From NCBI GenBank assembly GCA_964581115.1, contig CAZOMY010000003.1:1-64000 (forward strand): DNA of 64,000 bases, written 5' to 3'. How positions within the stretch are numbered: position 1 is the first letter of the stretch; each line of letters starts with the position of its first letter. This document shows positions 42,477-50,135 of the stretch, in pieces. A program made the translations under genes and the position numbers. Source of the DNA: 2-02-FULL-55-14 sp964581115. Its GTDB lineage: Bacteria; Bacteroidota; Ignavibacteria; UBA10030. Under the pieces are notes generated by a model. It saw nothing but the letters and a program-made list of their open reading frames with translations, did no database searches and was not told the DNA's origin.

Positions 42477-42522
42477 CATTTCCTTACAACTTCTAATCCT
42501 GGTCGATTACAAAATACGTACG

Positions 42523-42554
42523 CCCCCTTCTCAGACCTCTCTCCGAAAAGGGGG
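42523..42554 (-). terminator. Intrinsic terminator of tRNA-Met
   Basis: CCCCCTT (42554-42548 on the minus strand) pairs with AAGGGGG (42529-42523), 12 bp past the tRNA 3' end, and a T-containing stretch follows (ATTTTG). It likely ends the tRNA transcript. Confidence 0.6.
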
Positions 42555-42566
42555 CGGTGCATTTTG

Positions 42567-42640
42567 TAGCGGGGGAGGGATTCGAACCCACGACCTGCGG
42601 ATTATGATTCCGACGCTCTAACCAGCTGAGCTACCCCGCC
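42567..42640 (-). tRNA. tRNA-Met (CAT), elongator type
   Basis: 74 nt on the minus strand, starting GGCGGGGTAGCTCAG and ending CCCCGCTA; CCA is not encoded. The acceptor stem is GGCGGGG with CCCCGCT (one G-T pair), the D-arm is GCTC-GAGC, the anticodon loop is ATCATAA with anticodon CAT, and the T-arm is GTGGGTTCGAAT. T27-C43 and one T-stem pair are mismatched. A G1-U72 pair and lack of the initiator C-A mismatch argue for elongator Met; a tRNA-Ile2 (CAT, lysidine-modified) is the alternative, and tilS is present in the window. Confidence 0.9.
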
Positions 42641-42710
42641 GTGACAAGTGAGAAGCTAGAAGGAAGACGGTAGAAGTGAAAGGATCTGAAGGATCTGATC
42701 ACTCACCTGA

Positions 42711-42790
42711 TTAAGAACCCACGACTATCCTCAATCTCTGACCAGCTGCCTGCCCGCCATGCTTCATCTTGTGGCGGGAGCTACCCCGCC
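42711..42790 (-). pseudogene. Decayed tRNA-Met copy 1
   Basis: Plus-strand words AGAACCCACGAC, CTCTGACCAGCTG and AGCTACCCCGCC match the T-arm, D-arm and acceptor of the intact gene in the same order. About 11 bp around the anticodon are lost, and a 30-bp hairpin (42749-42778) is inserted in the D-arm. It cannot fold as a tRNA. Confidence 0.7.
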
Positions 42791-42860
42791 GTGACAAGTG
42801 AGAAGCTAGAAGGAAGACGGTAGAAGTGAAAGGATCTGAAGGATCTGATCACTCACCTGA

Positions 42861-42940
42861 TTAAGAACCCACGACTATCCTCAATCTCTGACCAGCTGCC
42901 TGCCCGCCATGCTTCATCTTGTGGCGGGAGCTACCCCGCC
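42861..42940 (-). pseudogene. Decayed tRNA-Met copy 2
   Basis: Same structure as copy 1, 150 bp further on, with the inserted hairpin at 42899-42928. Copies 1 and 2 are nearly identical, so duplication of this unit came after the tRNA decayed and the hairpin was inserted. Confidence 0.7.
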
Positions 42941-43010
42941 GTGACAATTGAGAAGCTGGAAGGAAGACGGTAGAAGTGAAAAGACCCGAAGGGCCTAATC
43001 ACTCACCTCT

Positions 43011-43060
43011 CTGAGTGCCCACGACCGACATCAGTCTCTGACCAGCTGCCGGCCCGCCGC
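43011..43060 (-). pseudogene. Decayed tRNA-Met copy 3 (partial)
   Basis: Words GCCCACGACC and TCTCTGACCAGCTGCC remain, but the insert and the acceptor end have diverged beyond recognition (GGCCCGCCGCAGCC). It is the oldest copy of the set. Confidence 0.5.
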
Positions 43061-43080
43061 AGCCCGAGCTTGCCGAGGGA

Positions 43081-43489
43081 TGGCGTCTCCCCCGAGCGAA
43101 GCGAATCGCCCTTCGACTTCCCTTCGCGTCGCCTCGACAGCGCTCAGCGTGAATCGCTCAGGTCGGAGTGCTCAGGGCGATCATGATCCCGACCAGTCCC
43201 GTTTCCGGATCTCTCTCAGCACGGGACGCCCCAACCAGTCTGTCCTTGCCGAAGGCGAGGACGAGATCTCGTCACCCGACACGGGTGACGGACTGCCAGC
43301 CCGCCTGCTTCATCTTCTGGCGGAAGACTTGGCCAACCGAAAAGCCCTGAGCGAGACCCCGCTTCTCAGGGCCGAGTCGAAGGGCCAGCCCGCCAAAGCA
43401 AGCAAAAAGTAGATCGAAGATTGAAGAAGTGGGAAAAAGAGACTTGCTCCACCCGCCGCTGAGTGAACCTCGATGGACGGGAGACTGAA
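43081..43489. other. Non-coding debris of short palindromic repeats
   Basis: About 400 bp with CGAAG/CTTCG and GAGCGA-type words, a GTCACCC/GGGTGAC hairpin (43271-43289) and, at 43293-43323, a variant of the hairpin inserted in the tRNA copies. A 110-codon frame here (43080-43412) has the composition of repeat sequence and I do not accept it as a gene. Confidence 0.6.
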
Positions 43490-43513
43490 AAGGGCGACTT
43501 TATGGTCGCCCTT
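43490..43513 (-). terminator. Intrinsic terminator of the GAF/PAS histidine kinase gene
   Basis: AAGGGCGAC and GTCGCCCTT form a perfect 9-bp stem with a 6-nt loop; on the minus strand it is followed by TTTTC. It lies 54 bp past the kinase stop. Confidence 0.8.
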
Positions 43514-43566
43514 GAAGAAGATACCACCTTTTTAGGAATTCGGCAACGGTGGAAACGGATAACGCC

Positions 43567-45819
43567 TTACGCCGAGGCAACTGTAAAATAGAACGTCGCT
43601 CCCCGATCAACCTCTGCTTCAGCCCAGATCCGCCCCCCGTGCCGCTCCAGGATCCTGCTGACCGTGGCCAGGCCGATTCCCGTCCCTGGAAACTCTTCGG
43701 AGTCGTGTAATCGCTGGAATACTCCGAAGAGCTTCTTGGCGTAGGCCATTTCGAAGCCGGCTCCGTTGTCCCTGACGTAGAAGATCGGCCCATCCTCACC
43801 CGTCATCTGGCCAAACTCCACCCGGGGCGACGAGGTCTTCGTAGTGAACTTCCGTGCGTTCGAAAGCAGATTCTCCAGGGCCACCTCGATCAGTCCCGGG
43901 TCGACGGTGACGATGCTTGTTGGGTGTGCTTCGAAGTTGATCGAACGATGAGGCTCGCCGGACGAGAGTCTCGTCCAAAGCATCGTGACCAGATAGGTCA
44001 GGTCTGTAGGGACGGCCCGCATATCAGTGCGCGAGAGACGCGACAGCCGGAGCAGATCGTCGATCAATTGAGCCATCCGCTGTGCCGACTGCTCGATCGT
44101 GCGCAAGAGGCGTGCGGCTTCGCCAGCCACGTGGCCTCGCAATTCTGTTTCGAGAAGCCTGAGATAACCGAGGATATGGCGGATCGGGGCGCGGAGGTCG
44201 TGCGAAACAGAATATGAAAAAGCTTCCAGCTCCTGGTTCACCCGTTCCAACTGCGAGGTGCGCTCACGGACGCGTCGTTCCAACTCTGCATTGAGACGCC
44301 GGACCTCCTGCTCAGCCTGCTTACGCTGGCTGATATCTCTCGTGACGCCGATGATGCCTTCAGGCTCGGGCCGTCCGCCCCAGAGGAACCGGGCGACCAC
44401 TTCCGTCCACCGCGTGCTTCCGTCCTTTCGGCGCTGGAGGATTTCGACGACCACGACGCGGTTCGGGTCGACGCCGGCGCGTCCGTTCAGGGACAACTCC
44501 TTCGAGATCGTGTTCCTGACCATCTCGAGAGATTCCGGCAACAGATAGGCCTCGGGCTCAAGCTGAAGCCATTCGCCGGGCGTCCAACCGAACAATCGTT
44601 GGACCGAATCGCTGATATACCGGAAGTGAAGCTGGAGGTCCGAGGTCCAGATCACGTCGCTCACGTTCTCCGAAAGCATCCTGAAGCGCGACTCCCCCTC
44701 GGCCAAGGCCGCTTGAGACCGCTGTCGCTCCTCGAACAGGCGCTGATTCTGGATGCCGATCGCCAGCTGATCGGCGAGCATCTCAAAGAATGTCACATCC
44801 TCATCCGAGAATGCGCCCTTCTGCTCTGAATGGTCCAGTCGTAGCACTCCGAGTGCCGCATCTTGGGCTATGATCGGGACCGCCAGGCATGACCGGAGAT
44901 GCAGCCGATCGATCCATTCGCGCGGGATGATGTCCGTTTGGGTGCAGTCATCGATATTGATCGGGCGGCGTTCGAGGAAGGCACGGCCGCTGATGCTCTC
45001 CCCAGGCATGGTGACCCCGCCTGAGGGCGGCACTCCGCGTCGGTCAATACCCAGCTGATCGTCGCTGATCAGACCTCCCGCTTCAGCGCTGTAGACCAGC
45101 ACGTTTGCCGTCGTTGAGGGAAAGAATCTCGGAAAGACCTCGTAGATGCGCTTCACCAGCGTCCGCAGGTCCAACTCTCGCGCGTAGAGCAGGCTGATCT
45201 CGCGCAGCAACTGAAGCTTGCGGACCTTGTCGGTCAGTTCCTCTTCACTCGCCCTCGTCCTCGCCAACGCACGCTCCTGTGCCTCCATCAGTAAACGGAT
45301 CGCGATCGCTGCGATCAGCATGATCAAGCTGACCACGACGGCGTCGCTGATCCAGGCAGGTCCAGGAGGGTGGATCCTCGGCAAGAACCCGTACACTTCA
45401 CCGAGGACGACGACGAAGACCGACATCGTAACCAGCCCGAGAAAGATGACCAAGCCGCGTCGTCCGATCAATGCGCCCGCAAGGATCGCAATGACCGGAT
45501 ACAGGATGATCCCGACGTCGTGGATGCCGTTCTCCAGCGAAATGATGATCGTCAACACGATAAGCAGGAGGATCAGCAGCATGAAGTTCGCCGCCTCGAT
45601 CATCCGGAGATGGATCATCCAGAAGACGAGCAGGAGCGCGGGGGCGCTCGCGCCAACAATGATCAACGTGAGCGGGAATCCGTCCAACAGGTTCAGCACG
45701 CCGATCACGAGGGCGACGGCGACGACCGTGAGGGCCATGAAATATGACTGCCTCGCGGCACCGCCCTCCGGCGACGTCGCAGGAGGGGCCAACCAGCGGA
45801 TAGAGGGATGAAGTGACAT
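43567..45819 (-). CDS. Membrane histidine kinase with GAF and PAS domains
   Basis: 750 residues. Six to seven N-terminal membrane helices (about 25-185) form an integral-membrane sensor, then a short coiled coil (AQERALARTRASEEELTDKVRKL), a GAF domain (about 205-365: LRSCLAVPIIAQDAALGVLRLDH), a PAS domain (about 380-500: WTSDLQLHFRYISDSVQRLFGWTPGEW), a coiled coil, the phosphoacceptor SVSHDLRAPIRHILGYL (HWE-like/phytochrome-type H-box), and a catalytic ATPase domain with NLLSNARKFT, DNGAGFEM and GTGIGLATV. It would sense an unknown signal by its membrane domain and small molecules by GAF. No response regulator is next to it, so it is an orphan; the nearest regulator is the decayed one at 39301. 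Confidence 0.93.
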   Translation of the reverse strand: MSLHPSIRWLAPPATSPEGGAARQSYFMALTVVAVALVIGVLNLLDGFPLTLIIVGASAPALLLVFWMIHLRMIEAANFMLLILLLIVLTIIISLENGIHDVGIILYPVIAILAGALIGRRGLVIFLGLVTMSVFVVVLGEVYGFLPRIHPPGPAWISDAVVVSLIMLIAAIAIRLLMEAQERALARTRASEEELTDKVRKLQLLREISLLYARELDLRTLVKRIYEVFPRFFPSTTANVLVYSAEAGGLISDDQLGIDRRGVPPSGGVTMPGESISGRAFLERRPINIDDCTQTDIIPREWIDRLHLRSCLAVPIIAQDAALGVLRLDHSEQKGAFSDEDVTFFEMLADQLAIGIQNQRLFEERQRSQAALAEGESRFRMLSENVSDVIWTSDLQLHFRYISDSVQRLFGWTPGEWLQLEPEAYLLPESLEMVRNTISKELSLNGRAGVDPNRVVVVEILQRRKDGSTRWTEVVARFLWGGRPEPEGIIGVTRDISQRKQAEQEVRRLNAELERRVRERTSQLERVNQELEAFSYSVSHDLRAPIRHILGYLRLLETELRGHVAGEAARLLRTIEQSAQRMAQLIDDLLRLSRLSRTDMRAVPTDLTYLVTMLWTRLSSGEPHRSINFEAHPTSIVTVDPGLIEVALENLLSNARKFTTKTSSPRVEFGQMTGEDGPIFYVRDNGAGFEMAYAKKLFGVFQRLHDSEEFPGTGIGLATVSRILERHGGRIWAEAEVDRGATFYFTVASA

Positions 45820-45930
45820 TCGACGGTCGGTGCTTGAATCAAAAAACGTACGAAACTCCGCTCATCACGTCAAATGAAGGGAAACGACCGAAGATGCATC
45901 CCAACGCCCGTCAGCACGCTCCAACCACAC

Positions 45931-45957
45931 AAAAGAAAAGGCCCCGTTGCCGGGGCC
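45931..45957 (-). terminator. Intrinsic terminator of the bacterioferritin gene
   Basis: GGCCCCG (minus strand, 45957-45951) pairs with CGGGGCC (45946-45940) around GCAA, followed by TTTTCTTTT (45939-45931). It is 28 bp past the bfr stop and is a textbook rho-independent terminator. Confidence 0.9.
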
Positions 45958-45984
45958 CGTTGAGCGGCAGGATGCCTGCCGGGC

Positions 45985-46464
45985 TCAGCCTTTTGCTTCG
46001 CCGGTCTGATTGGACAGGTAGGCTGAAAGTCCCATCTGTGCGATCTGCTCGCGCTGGATCTCGGCCCAGTCCACATGCCCTTCTTCCATCTTGAGGATCT
46101 TCGTCAGCAGGTCCGCAGTCGACTGGTCGTCCACCTCGTGGCAGAGCTTGATCGCCTTATTGTATGCCTTGATCGCATCGGCTTCCGCCTGCTCGTCGTT
46201 CCCAACGATCTCCTGCACGTCCTTTCCGATCTTCATCTCCTTCAACTTGTTGACGACCGGGATGCCCTCGAGGAACAGGATCCGTTGAATGAGCCACTCG
46301 GCATGGTGCATCTCGTCGATCGCCTTCTTCTCGATCGACTTGTGAAGCTTCTCGTAACCCCAACTGTCGCACATCTCCGAATGGACCATATACTGGCTGA
46401 TGGCCGTCAACTCGTCGGCCAGGAGCTCGTTGAGTACAGCAATGAGTCTGTCGTTGCCCTTCAT
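45985..46464 (-). CDS. bfr: Bacterioferritin
   Basis: 159 residues, usual length for this heme-containing iron-storage protein that forms 24-mer cages. The ATG at 46464 has AAGGAGGAT seven bases upstream, and MKGNDRLIAVLNELLADELTAISQY is the standard start. Di-iron ferroxidase ligands are in ELTAISQYMVHSEM (Glu), AIDEMHHAEWLIQRI (Glu, His) and the third and fourth helices (EADAIKAYNKAIKLC, KMEEGHVDWAEIQ). The Met of DEMHHAE is at the heme-ligand place. It is followed by a strong terminator and preceded by mgsA on the same strand 81 bp away. It probably protects against iron and oxidative stress. Confidence 0.96.
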   Translation of the reverse strand: MKGNDRLIAVLNELLADELTAISQYMVHSEMCDSWGYEKLHKSIEKKAIDEMHHAEWLIQRILFLEGIPVVNKLKEMKIGKDVQEIVGNDEQAEADAIKAYNKAIKLCHEVDDQSTADLLTKILKMEEGHVDWAEIQREQIAQMGLSAYLSNQTGEAKG

Positions 46465-46544
46465 GTGCCATCCTCCTTGTTCGCGATGAAGTGATGAACA
46501 AGATAACCGACTTTTACCTTCCACGCCAGTTGACGAGGATCGGA

Positions 46545-47009
46545 TCACACCCGCCGGGTCAAGTACGTCGTGTAATCGACCAAGGTCGGCTCGTACGGCT
46601 GGCGGAACAGGGGCGAAGAGATCAGAAAGTCCGCCGTGGAGCGGTTGCAGGCTGTCGGCACATTATAAAGAACGGCGATCCGGAGCAGCGCTTTGACGTC
46701 GACGTCGTGCGGCTGAGGCTCCATCGGGTCCCAAAGAAAGACGATCACATCCACCTCCCCCTCTGCGATCAGTGCCCCCAACTGCTGATCCCCTCCGAGC
46801 GGACCCGACCGAAGTTTTCGAATATCGGGCACACTCCGACCGTCGCGGGGCAGTTTCTTGCGCAACGCCTTCTCAACGAGCGAGCCCGTGGTACCGGTGC
46901 AGATCAGGCGATGTTCTGAAAGGGAGGACCAGTTCCATTCCACCCATTCGATCAGATCGTGCTTGCGGTTGTCGTGTGCGACCAACGCGATGCGCTTGGT
47001 ACGTTCCAT
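46545..47009 (-). CDS. mgsA: Methylglyoxal synthase
   Basis: 154 residues from ATG 47009 (MERTKRIALVAHDN). The enzyme removes phosphate from dihydroxyacetone phosphate to give methylglyoxal, an overflow bypass of glycolysis under phosphate limitation. Family signatures: ALVAHDNRKHDLIEW (His/Asp), CTGTTG (phosphate-binding loop), SGPLGGDQQLGALI (catalytic Asp and Gly-rich loop), VIVFLWDPMEPQPHDVDVKALLRIAV and the C-terminal NVPTACNRSTADFLISS. The upstream frame up to 47180 has no homology. It is divergent from moeA over 118 bp. Confidence 0.95.
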   Translation of the reverse strand: MERTKRIALVAHDNRKHDLIEWVEWNWSSLSEHRLICTGTTGSLVEKALRKKLPRDGRSVPDIRKLRSGPLGGDQQLGALIAEGEVDVIVFLWDPMEPQPHDVDVKALLRIAVLYNVPTACNRSTADFLISSPLFRQPYEPTLVDYTTYLTRRV

Positions 47010-47115
47010 ATCGATGTCCGTGGGAAGGGAGGAGACTTTCGATGCGTTACGGAATGTGGGCCCCGGTCTGCCCGGATTCAAGTCGGCTGGGCGGGAAAAT
47101 GGGTCATCAAATGAA

Positions 47116-47121
47116 TATATT
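47116..47121 (+). promoter_or_regulatory. -10-like element just before moeA
   Basis: TATATT (47116-47121) lies six bases before the moeA ATG. No matching -35 was seen at 17 bp. If real, the transcript would start at or very near the start codon and be leaderless. Low confidence. Confidence 0.25.
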
Positions 47122-47127
47122 AACATT

Positions 47128-48333
47128 ATGCGAACGTTCATTACGTCGGCGCAAGCGCTTGAGATCATTCGAAGGTCCATCCGGCCGCTGGGACCGGTAA
47201 GCCGGACGCTCGAGCACGCGTTGGGCCGGGTACTGGTCGAAGACGTCCGCGCAGATGCCGACGTGCCCGGCTTCGATAATTCGTCGATGGACGGCTTCGC
47301 GCTCGCTGCCGATGAGGATTCGCCAGGTCTTGGCGATCCATACCGCGTGGTCGGAGAATCGGTCGCCGGACGGCCCTACGCCGGATCGGTGGGCGCGGGA
47401 GAGGCTGTGAGGATCATGACCGGGGCGAAGATCCCGGTCGGCGCCTCGGCCGTGATCGAGCTCGAGCGCGTTGCCGAATCCGACGGCATGATCCGGCTGA
47501 ACTTTGTGCCGGAGGTCGGTCGAAACATTCGCCGGGCCGGAGAGGACCTTCGTCGGGGGACGATCGCGCTTCAGCGCGGATTGCGACTTCGCCCGGCCCA
47601 TCTCGGCGTCTTGGCGTCTCTGGGCCGGTCGTCCGTTGCGGTGGCTCCTGCTCCACGGGTTGCCGTCGTGACCACGGGCAGCGAACTCGTTGACCCGCAT
47701 GGATCGTTGCGCGATGGACAGATCTTCAATTCCAGCGCCGTCGTCGTCCCCGGCATGCTGCGCGAGGCGGGTGCGGATGTCCTATCGGTACGAAGCATTC
47801 CCGATGATGAGAACTCACTCCGTTCGGCCTTCCAAGACGCCGCAACGAGCGATCTGCTGATCACGACGGGAGGCGTCTCGGTCGGTGCGCATGATCTGGT
47901 GCTGGACATTCTTCGATCGATGGGGGTTGATGTACTCTTCTGGAAGGTCCGCATCAAACCCGGCCTGCCGCTCGCGTTCGGCCAGTGGCCTGACGGCCGT
48001 CCCGTGATCTGTCTTCCCGGCAACCCGGTCTCGACCGGAGTGACGTTCCAGCAATTCGTGAGGCCCGCGCTCGATGCGCTCGAAGGCGCCACGACCGCGT
48101 CAACCGTCGTTGGCACGGCGCGTCTTGAGCATGAGATGCGCAAATCCGACGGGAAACGGCACTTCAGTCGCGGCATCGCCTCCCGTCGCGACGGCCTCTG
48201 GTCCGTCCGCACGACGGGTTCGCAATCGTCGGGCATGCTCAGTTCGCTCGCGTCCGCGAATTGTCTTATCATCATTCCGGAGGAGGTCGAACGCCTGTCG
48301 GCCGGAGACATCGTGGAGATTCAATGGCTGTGA
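47128..48333 (+). CDS. moeA: Molybdopterin molybdenumtransferase MoeA
   Basis: 401 residues, full length for MoeA, which inserts molybdate into adenylylated molybdopterin. N-terminal MoeA domains with ALGRVLVEDVRADADVPGFDNSSMDGFALAA (the classical PxFDxSxMDGYA motif) and EAVRIMTGAKIPVGASAVIELE, then the MoCF-binding central domain VAVVTTGSELVDPHGSLRDGQIFNSSA and TTGGVSVGAHDLV, and KIKPGLP-like VRIKPGLPLAFGQWPDGRPVICLPGNPVS. A C-terminal domain IV follows. It heads a tight operon: moaD begins inside its last codons (10-bp overlap). Confidence 0.96.
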   Translation: MRTFITSAQALEIIRRSIRPLGPVSRTLEHALGRVLVEDVRADADVPGFDNSSMDGFALAADEDSPGLGDPYRVVGESVAGRPYAGSVGAGEAVRIMTGAKIPVGASAVIELERVAESDGMIRLNFVPEVGRNIRRAGEDLRRGTIALQRGLRLRPAHLGVLASLGRSSVAVAPAPRVAVVTTGSELVDPHGSLRDGQIFNSSAVVVPGMLREAGADVLSVRSIPDDENSLRSAFQDAATSDLLITTGGVSVGAHDLVLDILRSMGVDVLFWKVRIKPGLPLAFGQWPDGRPVICLPGNPVSTGVTFQQFVRPALDALEGATTASTVVGTARLEHEMRKSDGKRHFSRGIASRRDGLWSVRTTGSQSSGMLSSLASANCLIIIPEEVERLSAGDIVEIQWL

Positions 48334-48575
48334 AGGTGAATGTGAGGTTGTACGCAGTCGCGCGCGACTGGATGGGAATCCCATCGTTGGAATTAGCGGT
48401 CTCCGAGGGTACCACGACGGAAGCCGTGTGGGAGGAATTGGAGCGCCGTCAGCCGAGATTCAGGGAGTGGCGTGAACAGTTCCGACTCGCCGTCAATGAT
48501 GAGTACATCGATAAACCCGTCCTCCTGCATTCGGGGGACACGGTCGCGGTGATCCCGCCGGTGAGTGGAGGATGA
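48324..48575 (+). CDS. moaD: Molybdopterin synthase small subunit MoaD
   Basis: 83 residues with the ubiquitin-like fold of MoaD, which carries sulfur as a C-terminal thiocarboxylate for molybdopterin synthase. The GG terminus is intact (IPPVSGG), the residue required for adenylation. Strands VKVNVRLYAVARD and EYIDKPVLLHSGDTVAVIP fit. Start ATG 48324 overlaps the moeA stop by 10 bp; the longer frame to 48261 lies inside moeA. It overlaps moaE by ATGA. No moeB (adenylyltransferase) is seen in the window. Confidence 0.93.
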   Translation: MAVKVNVRLYAVARDWMGIPSLELAVSEGTTTEAVWEELERRQPRFREWREQFRLAVNDEYIDKPVLLHSGDTVAVIPPVSGG

Positions 48576-48988
48576 GCGACGAGATCCGCATCCAACAGGG
48601 GCCGATCGACCTCGACGCGTCCGTGCGTTCGGTCGCTTCGCCGTCGTGCGGAGCGGTCAATGTCTTCATCGGGACGACGCGCGACAACGCCCATGGGCGT
48701 TCGGTCCGATCACTGGACTACGAGGCCCATGAGACGATGGCGCTCAAGGAGATGGAGCGGATCGTGGCTGACGCGAAGCGTCGATGGACGTTGACCGCCG
48801 TGGCGATCGTGCATCGCACGGGCCGTGTGCCGGTGGGAGAGGCCAGCGTCGTCATCGCCGTCTCGGCTCCTCATCGTGCCGAAGCATTCGAGGCCTGCCG
48901 GTTCATGATCGATACGCTGAAACAATCCGTGCCAATTTGGAAGAAAGAGGAATTCACGGACGGCTCTGCCGAATGGTCCGGTCTCTGA
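48572..48988 (+). CDS. moaE: Molybdopterin synthase large subunit MoaE
   Basis: 138 residues. MoaE pairs with MoaD to convert cyclic pyranopterin monophosphate to molybdopterin. Motifs: GAVNVFIGTTRDNAHGRSVRSLDYEAHETMALKEME, AIVHRTGRVPVGEASVVIAVSAPHRAEAFEACRFMIDTLKQSVPIWKKEEF. The active-site Lys residues in IWKKE are present (family PIWKKE). It starts in an ATGA overlap with moaD and its end is followed by 155 bp of intergenic repeats before moaA. Confidence 0.95.
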   Translation: MSDEIRIQQGPIDLDASVRSVASPSCGAVNVFIGTTRDNAHGRSVRSLDYEAHETMALKEMERIVADAKRRWTLTAVAIVHRTGRVPVGEASVVIAVSAPHRAEAFEACRFMIDTLKQSVPIWKKEEFTDGSAEWSGL

Positions 48989-49143
48989 CCAGCGAACCCA
49001 TCGGCGCACTGACCTCTGACACCTCGACTCGCTTCGCTCGCTCGCTCGGGGTCGCTTGGGGCAGGCCACTGATCACCGTTTCCTGACTACTGACCTCTGA
49101 TGTCTGACCTCTGACCTCCACCTTGTCCTCCACCGCTCCTCAT
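48989..49143. other. Spacer with TGACCTCTGA-type repeats
   Basis: 155 bp between moaE and moaA. It contains several CTGACCTCTGA words (about 49005-49115) and GCTCGCTCG-type words. The same words occur before the TerC gene (about 21670-21700). No gene or clear promoter is seen. Confidence 0.5.
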
Positions 49144-50133
49144 ATGCCGCTCACCGATTCCTTCGGTCGCACCGTGACCAACGTCCGCATCTCCGTCACC
49201 GACCGGTGCAACTTCCGATGCCGATACTGCATGCCGGAGGAAGGGATGCAGTGGATGGACCGGCATGAACTGCTGTCGTACGAAGAGATCGCTCGACTGG
49301 TCCGCATCCTGGCCGGCCACGGCGTCAGGAGGGTACGCTTGACCGGTGGGGAACCGCTGATGCGCAAAGACCTCGACCACCTCGTGCGTCTGCTTGCCGC
49401 CATTCCGGGCATCGACGACTGCGCGTTGACGACCAACGGAGCTCTTCTGTCGGAGCAGGCCGAAGCGTTGAAGGCGGCGGGACTTCAACGTGTCAATGTC
49501 AGCCTCGACTCGCTGGACGCGGAGACATTCACGTCGATCGCGCGGCGAGATCAATTTGACGAAGTGTGGAAGGGGATCGAAGCGGCCGATGCCGCCGGTC
49601 TCCGGCCGGTCAAACTGAATGTGGTTCTGATCCGCGGCGTCAATGATCACGAAGTGCCGAGATTTGCGCGCCTGGCCCGTGAACGCGGTTTCATTCCGCG
49701 CTTCATTGAATTCATGCCCATCGGTATGGGTGACGGATGGAGCCGCGACAAGGTCGTGGCCGGCGCCGAGGTCGTCGAAGCGATGGAGCGATCGACGGGC
49801 GTTCGACTGCTACCGTTCGAACGGGCAGGGGCCCAGCCAGCCGATCGCTACGTGTTCGAAGACGGCGTGGGTGAGGTCGGGTTCATCAACTCGGTCTCGG
49901 AGCCGTTCTGCAGTAATTGCGACCGCATTCGTATCACGTCCGACGGCAAGCTTCGAACATGCCTCTTCTCGCTCGGCGAGGCCGACCTGAAGTCGCTCCT
50001 GCGGTCCGGAGCCACCGATGCCTCGATCGCCGAATCTGTCCGCGCCGCAGTTGCGCGAAAAGAAGCCGGGCACCTGATCAACGACCCGGCATTTGTCCGG
50101 CCGGAACGGACCATGTCACAGATCGGAGGATGA
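49144..50133 (+). CDS. moaA: GTP 3',8-cyclase MoaA (radical SAM)
   Basis: 329 residues. First step of molybdenum-cofactor synthesis, converting GTP to a cyclised nucleotide with two [4Fe-4S] clusters. Radical-SAM motif RCNFRCRYC (C-x3-C-x2-C), GGEPLMRKDL, SLDSLDAETF, the C-terminal cluster CSNCDRIRITSDGKLRTCLF, and the C-terminal GG (QIGG) that is catalytically needed. The ATG at 49144 begins MPLTDSFGRTVTNVRISVTDRC; a TTG seven codons earlier is possible. It overlaps the next gene by a few bases. Partner MoaC is not present in the window. Confidence 0.96.
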   Translation: MPLTDSFGRTVTNVRISVTDRCNFRCRYCMPEEGMQWMDRHELLSYEEIARLVRILAGHGVRRVRLTGGEPLMRKDLDHLVRLLAAIPGIDDCALTTNGALLSEQAEALKAAGLQRVNVSLDSLDAETFTSIARRDQFDEVWKGIEAADAAGLRPVKLNVVLIRGVNDHEVPRFARLARERGFIPRFIEFMPIGMGDGWSRDKVVAGAEVVEAMERSTGVRLLPFERAGAQPADRYVFEDGVGEVGFINSVSEPFCSNCDRIRITSDGKLRTCLFSLGEADLKSLLRSGATDASIAESVRAAVARKEAGHLINDPAFVRPERTMSQIGG

Positions 50134-50135
50134 CG

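Larger units (their letters stand above)
42142..42566. other. Non-coding interval upstream of the MOT1 gene
   Basis: 425 bp without a gene I can support. It contains two hairpins listed separately (42409-42476 and 42523-42554). I looked for a molybdenum-cofactor riboswitch in the leader of the molybdate transporter, but did not see its conserved core. A promoter for the transporter probably lies in 42190-42240, where the minus strand is T-rich, though no clear -35/-10 pair was found. Confidence 0.5.
42631..43080. repeat. 150-bp tandem repeat derived from the tRNA-Met region, three units
   Basis: CTACCCCGCCGTGACAA recurs at 42631, 42781 and 42931, giving units of exactly 150 bp. Units one and two are almost identical; unit three has many changes and loses its end after about 43060. 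Each unit holds spacer (AGAAGGAAGACGGTAGAAG etc.) and a decayed tRNA-like segment. Confidence 0.9.

Noticed and set aside
42142..42480. Molybdenum-cofactor riboswitch in the leader of the molybdate transporter
   Set aside because: Expected conserved Moco RNA core not found on the minus strand; only hairpins with T-run were seen.
42631..43080. CRISPR array
   Set aside because: The repeat is tandem 150-bp without 28-37-bp repeats and unique spacers, and no cas gene is near.
42567..43080. Integrative element targeting tRNA-Met
   Set aside because: No integrase, attachment-site repeat at a distance or foreign gene block is present; repeats are tandem copies of the tRNA region itself.
43080..43412. 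110-codon frame in the repeat region
   Set aside because: Built from short palindromic repeat words, no ribosome site, no homology or hydrophobic pattern.
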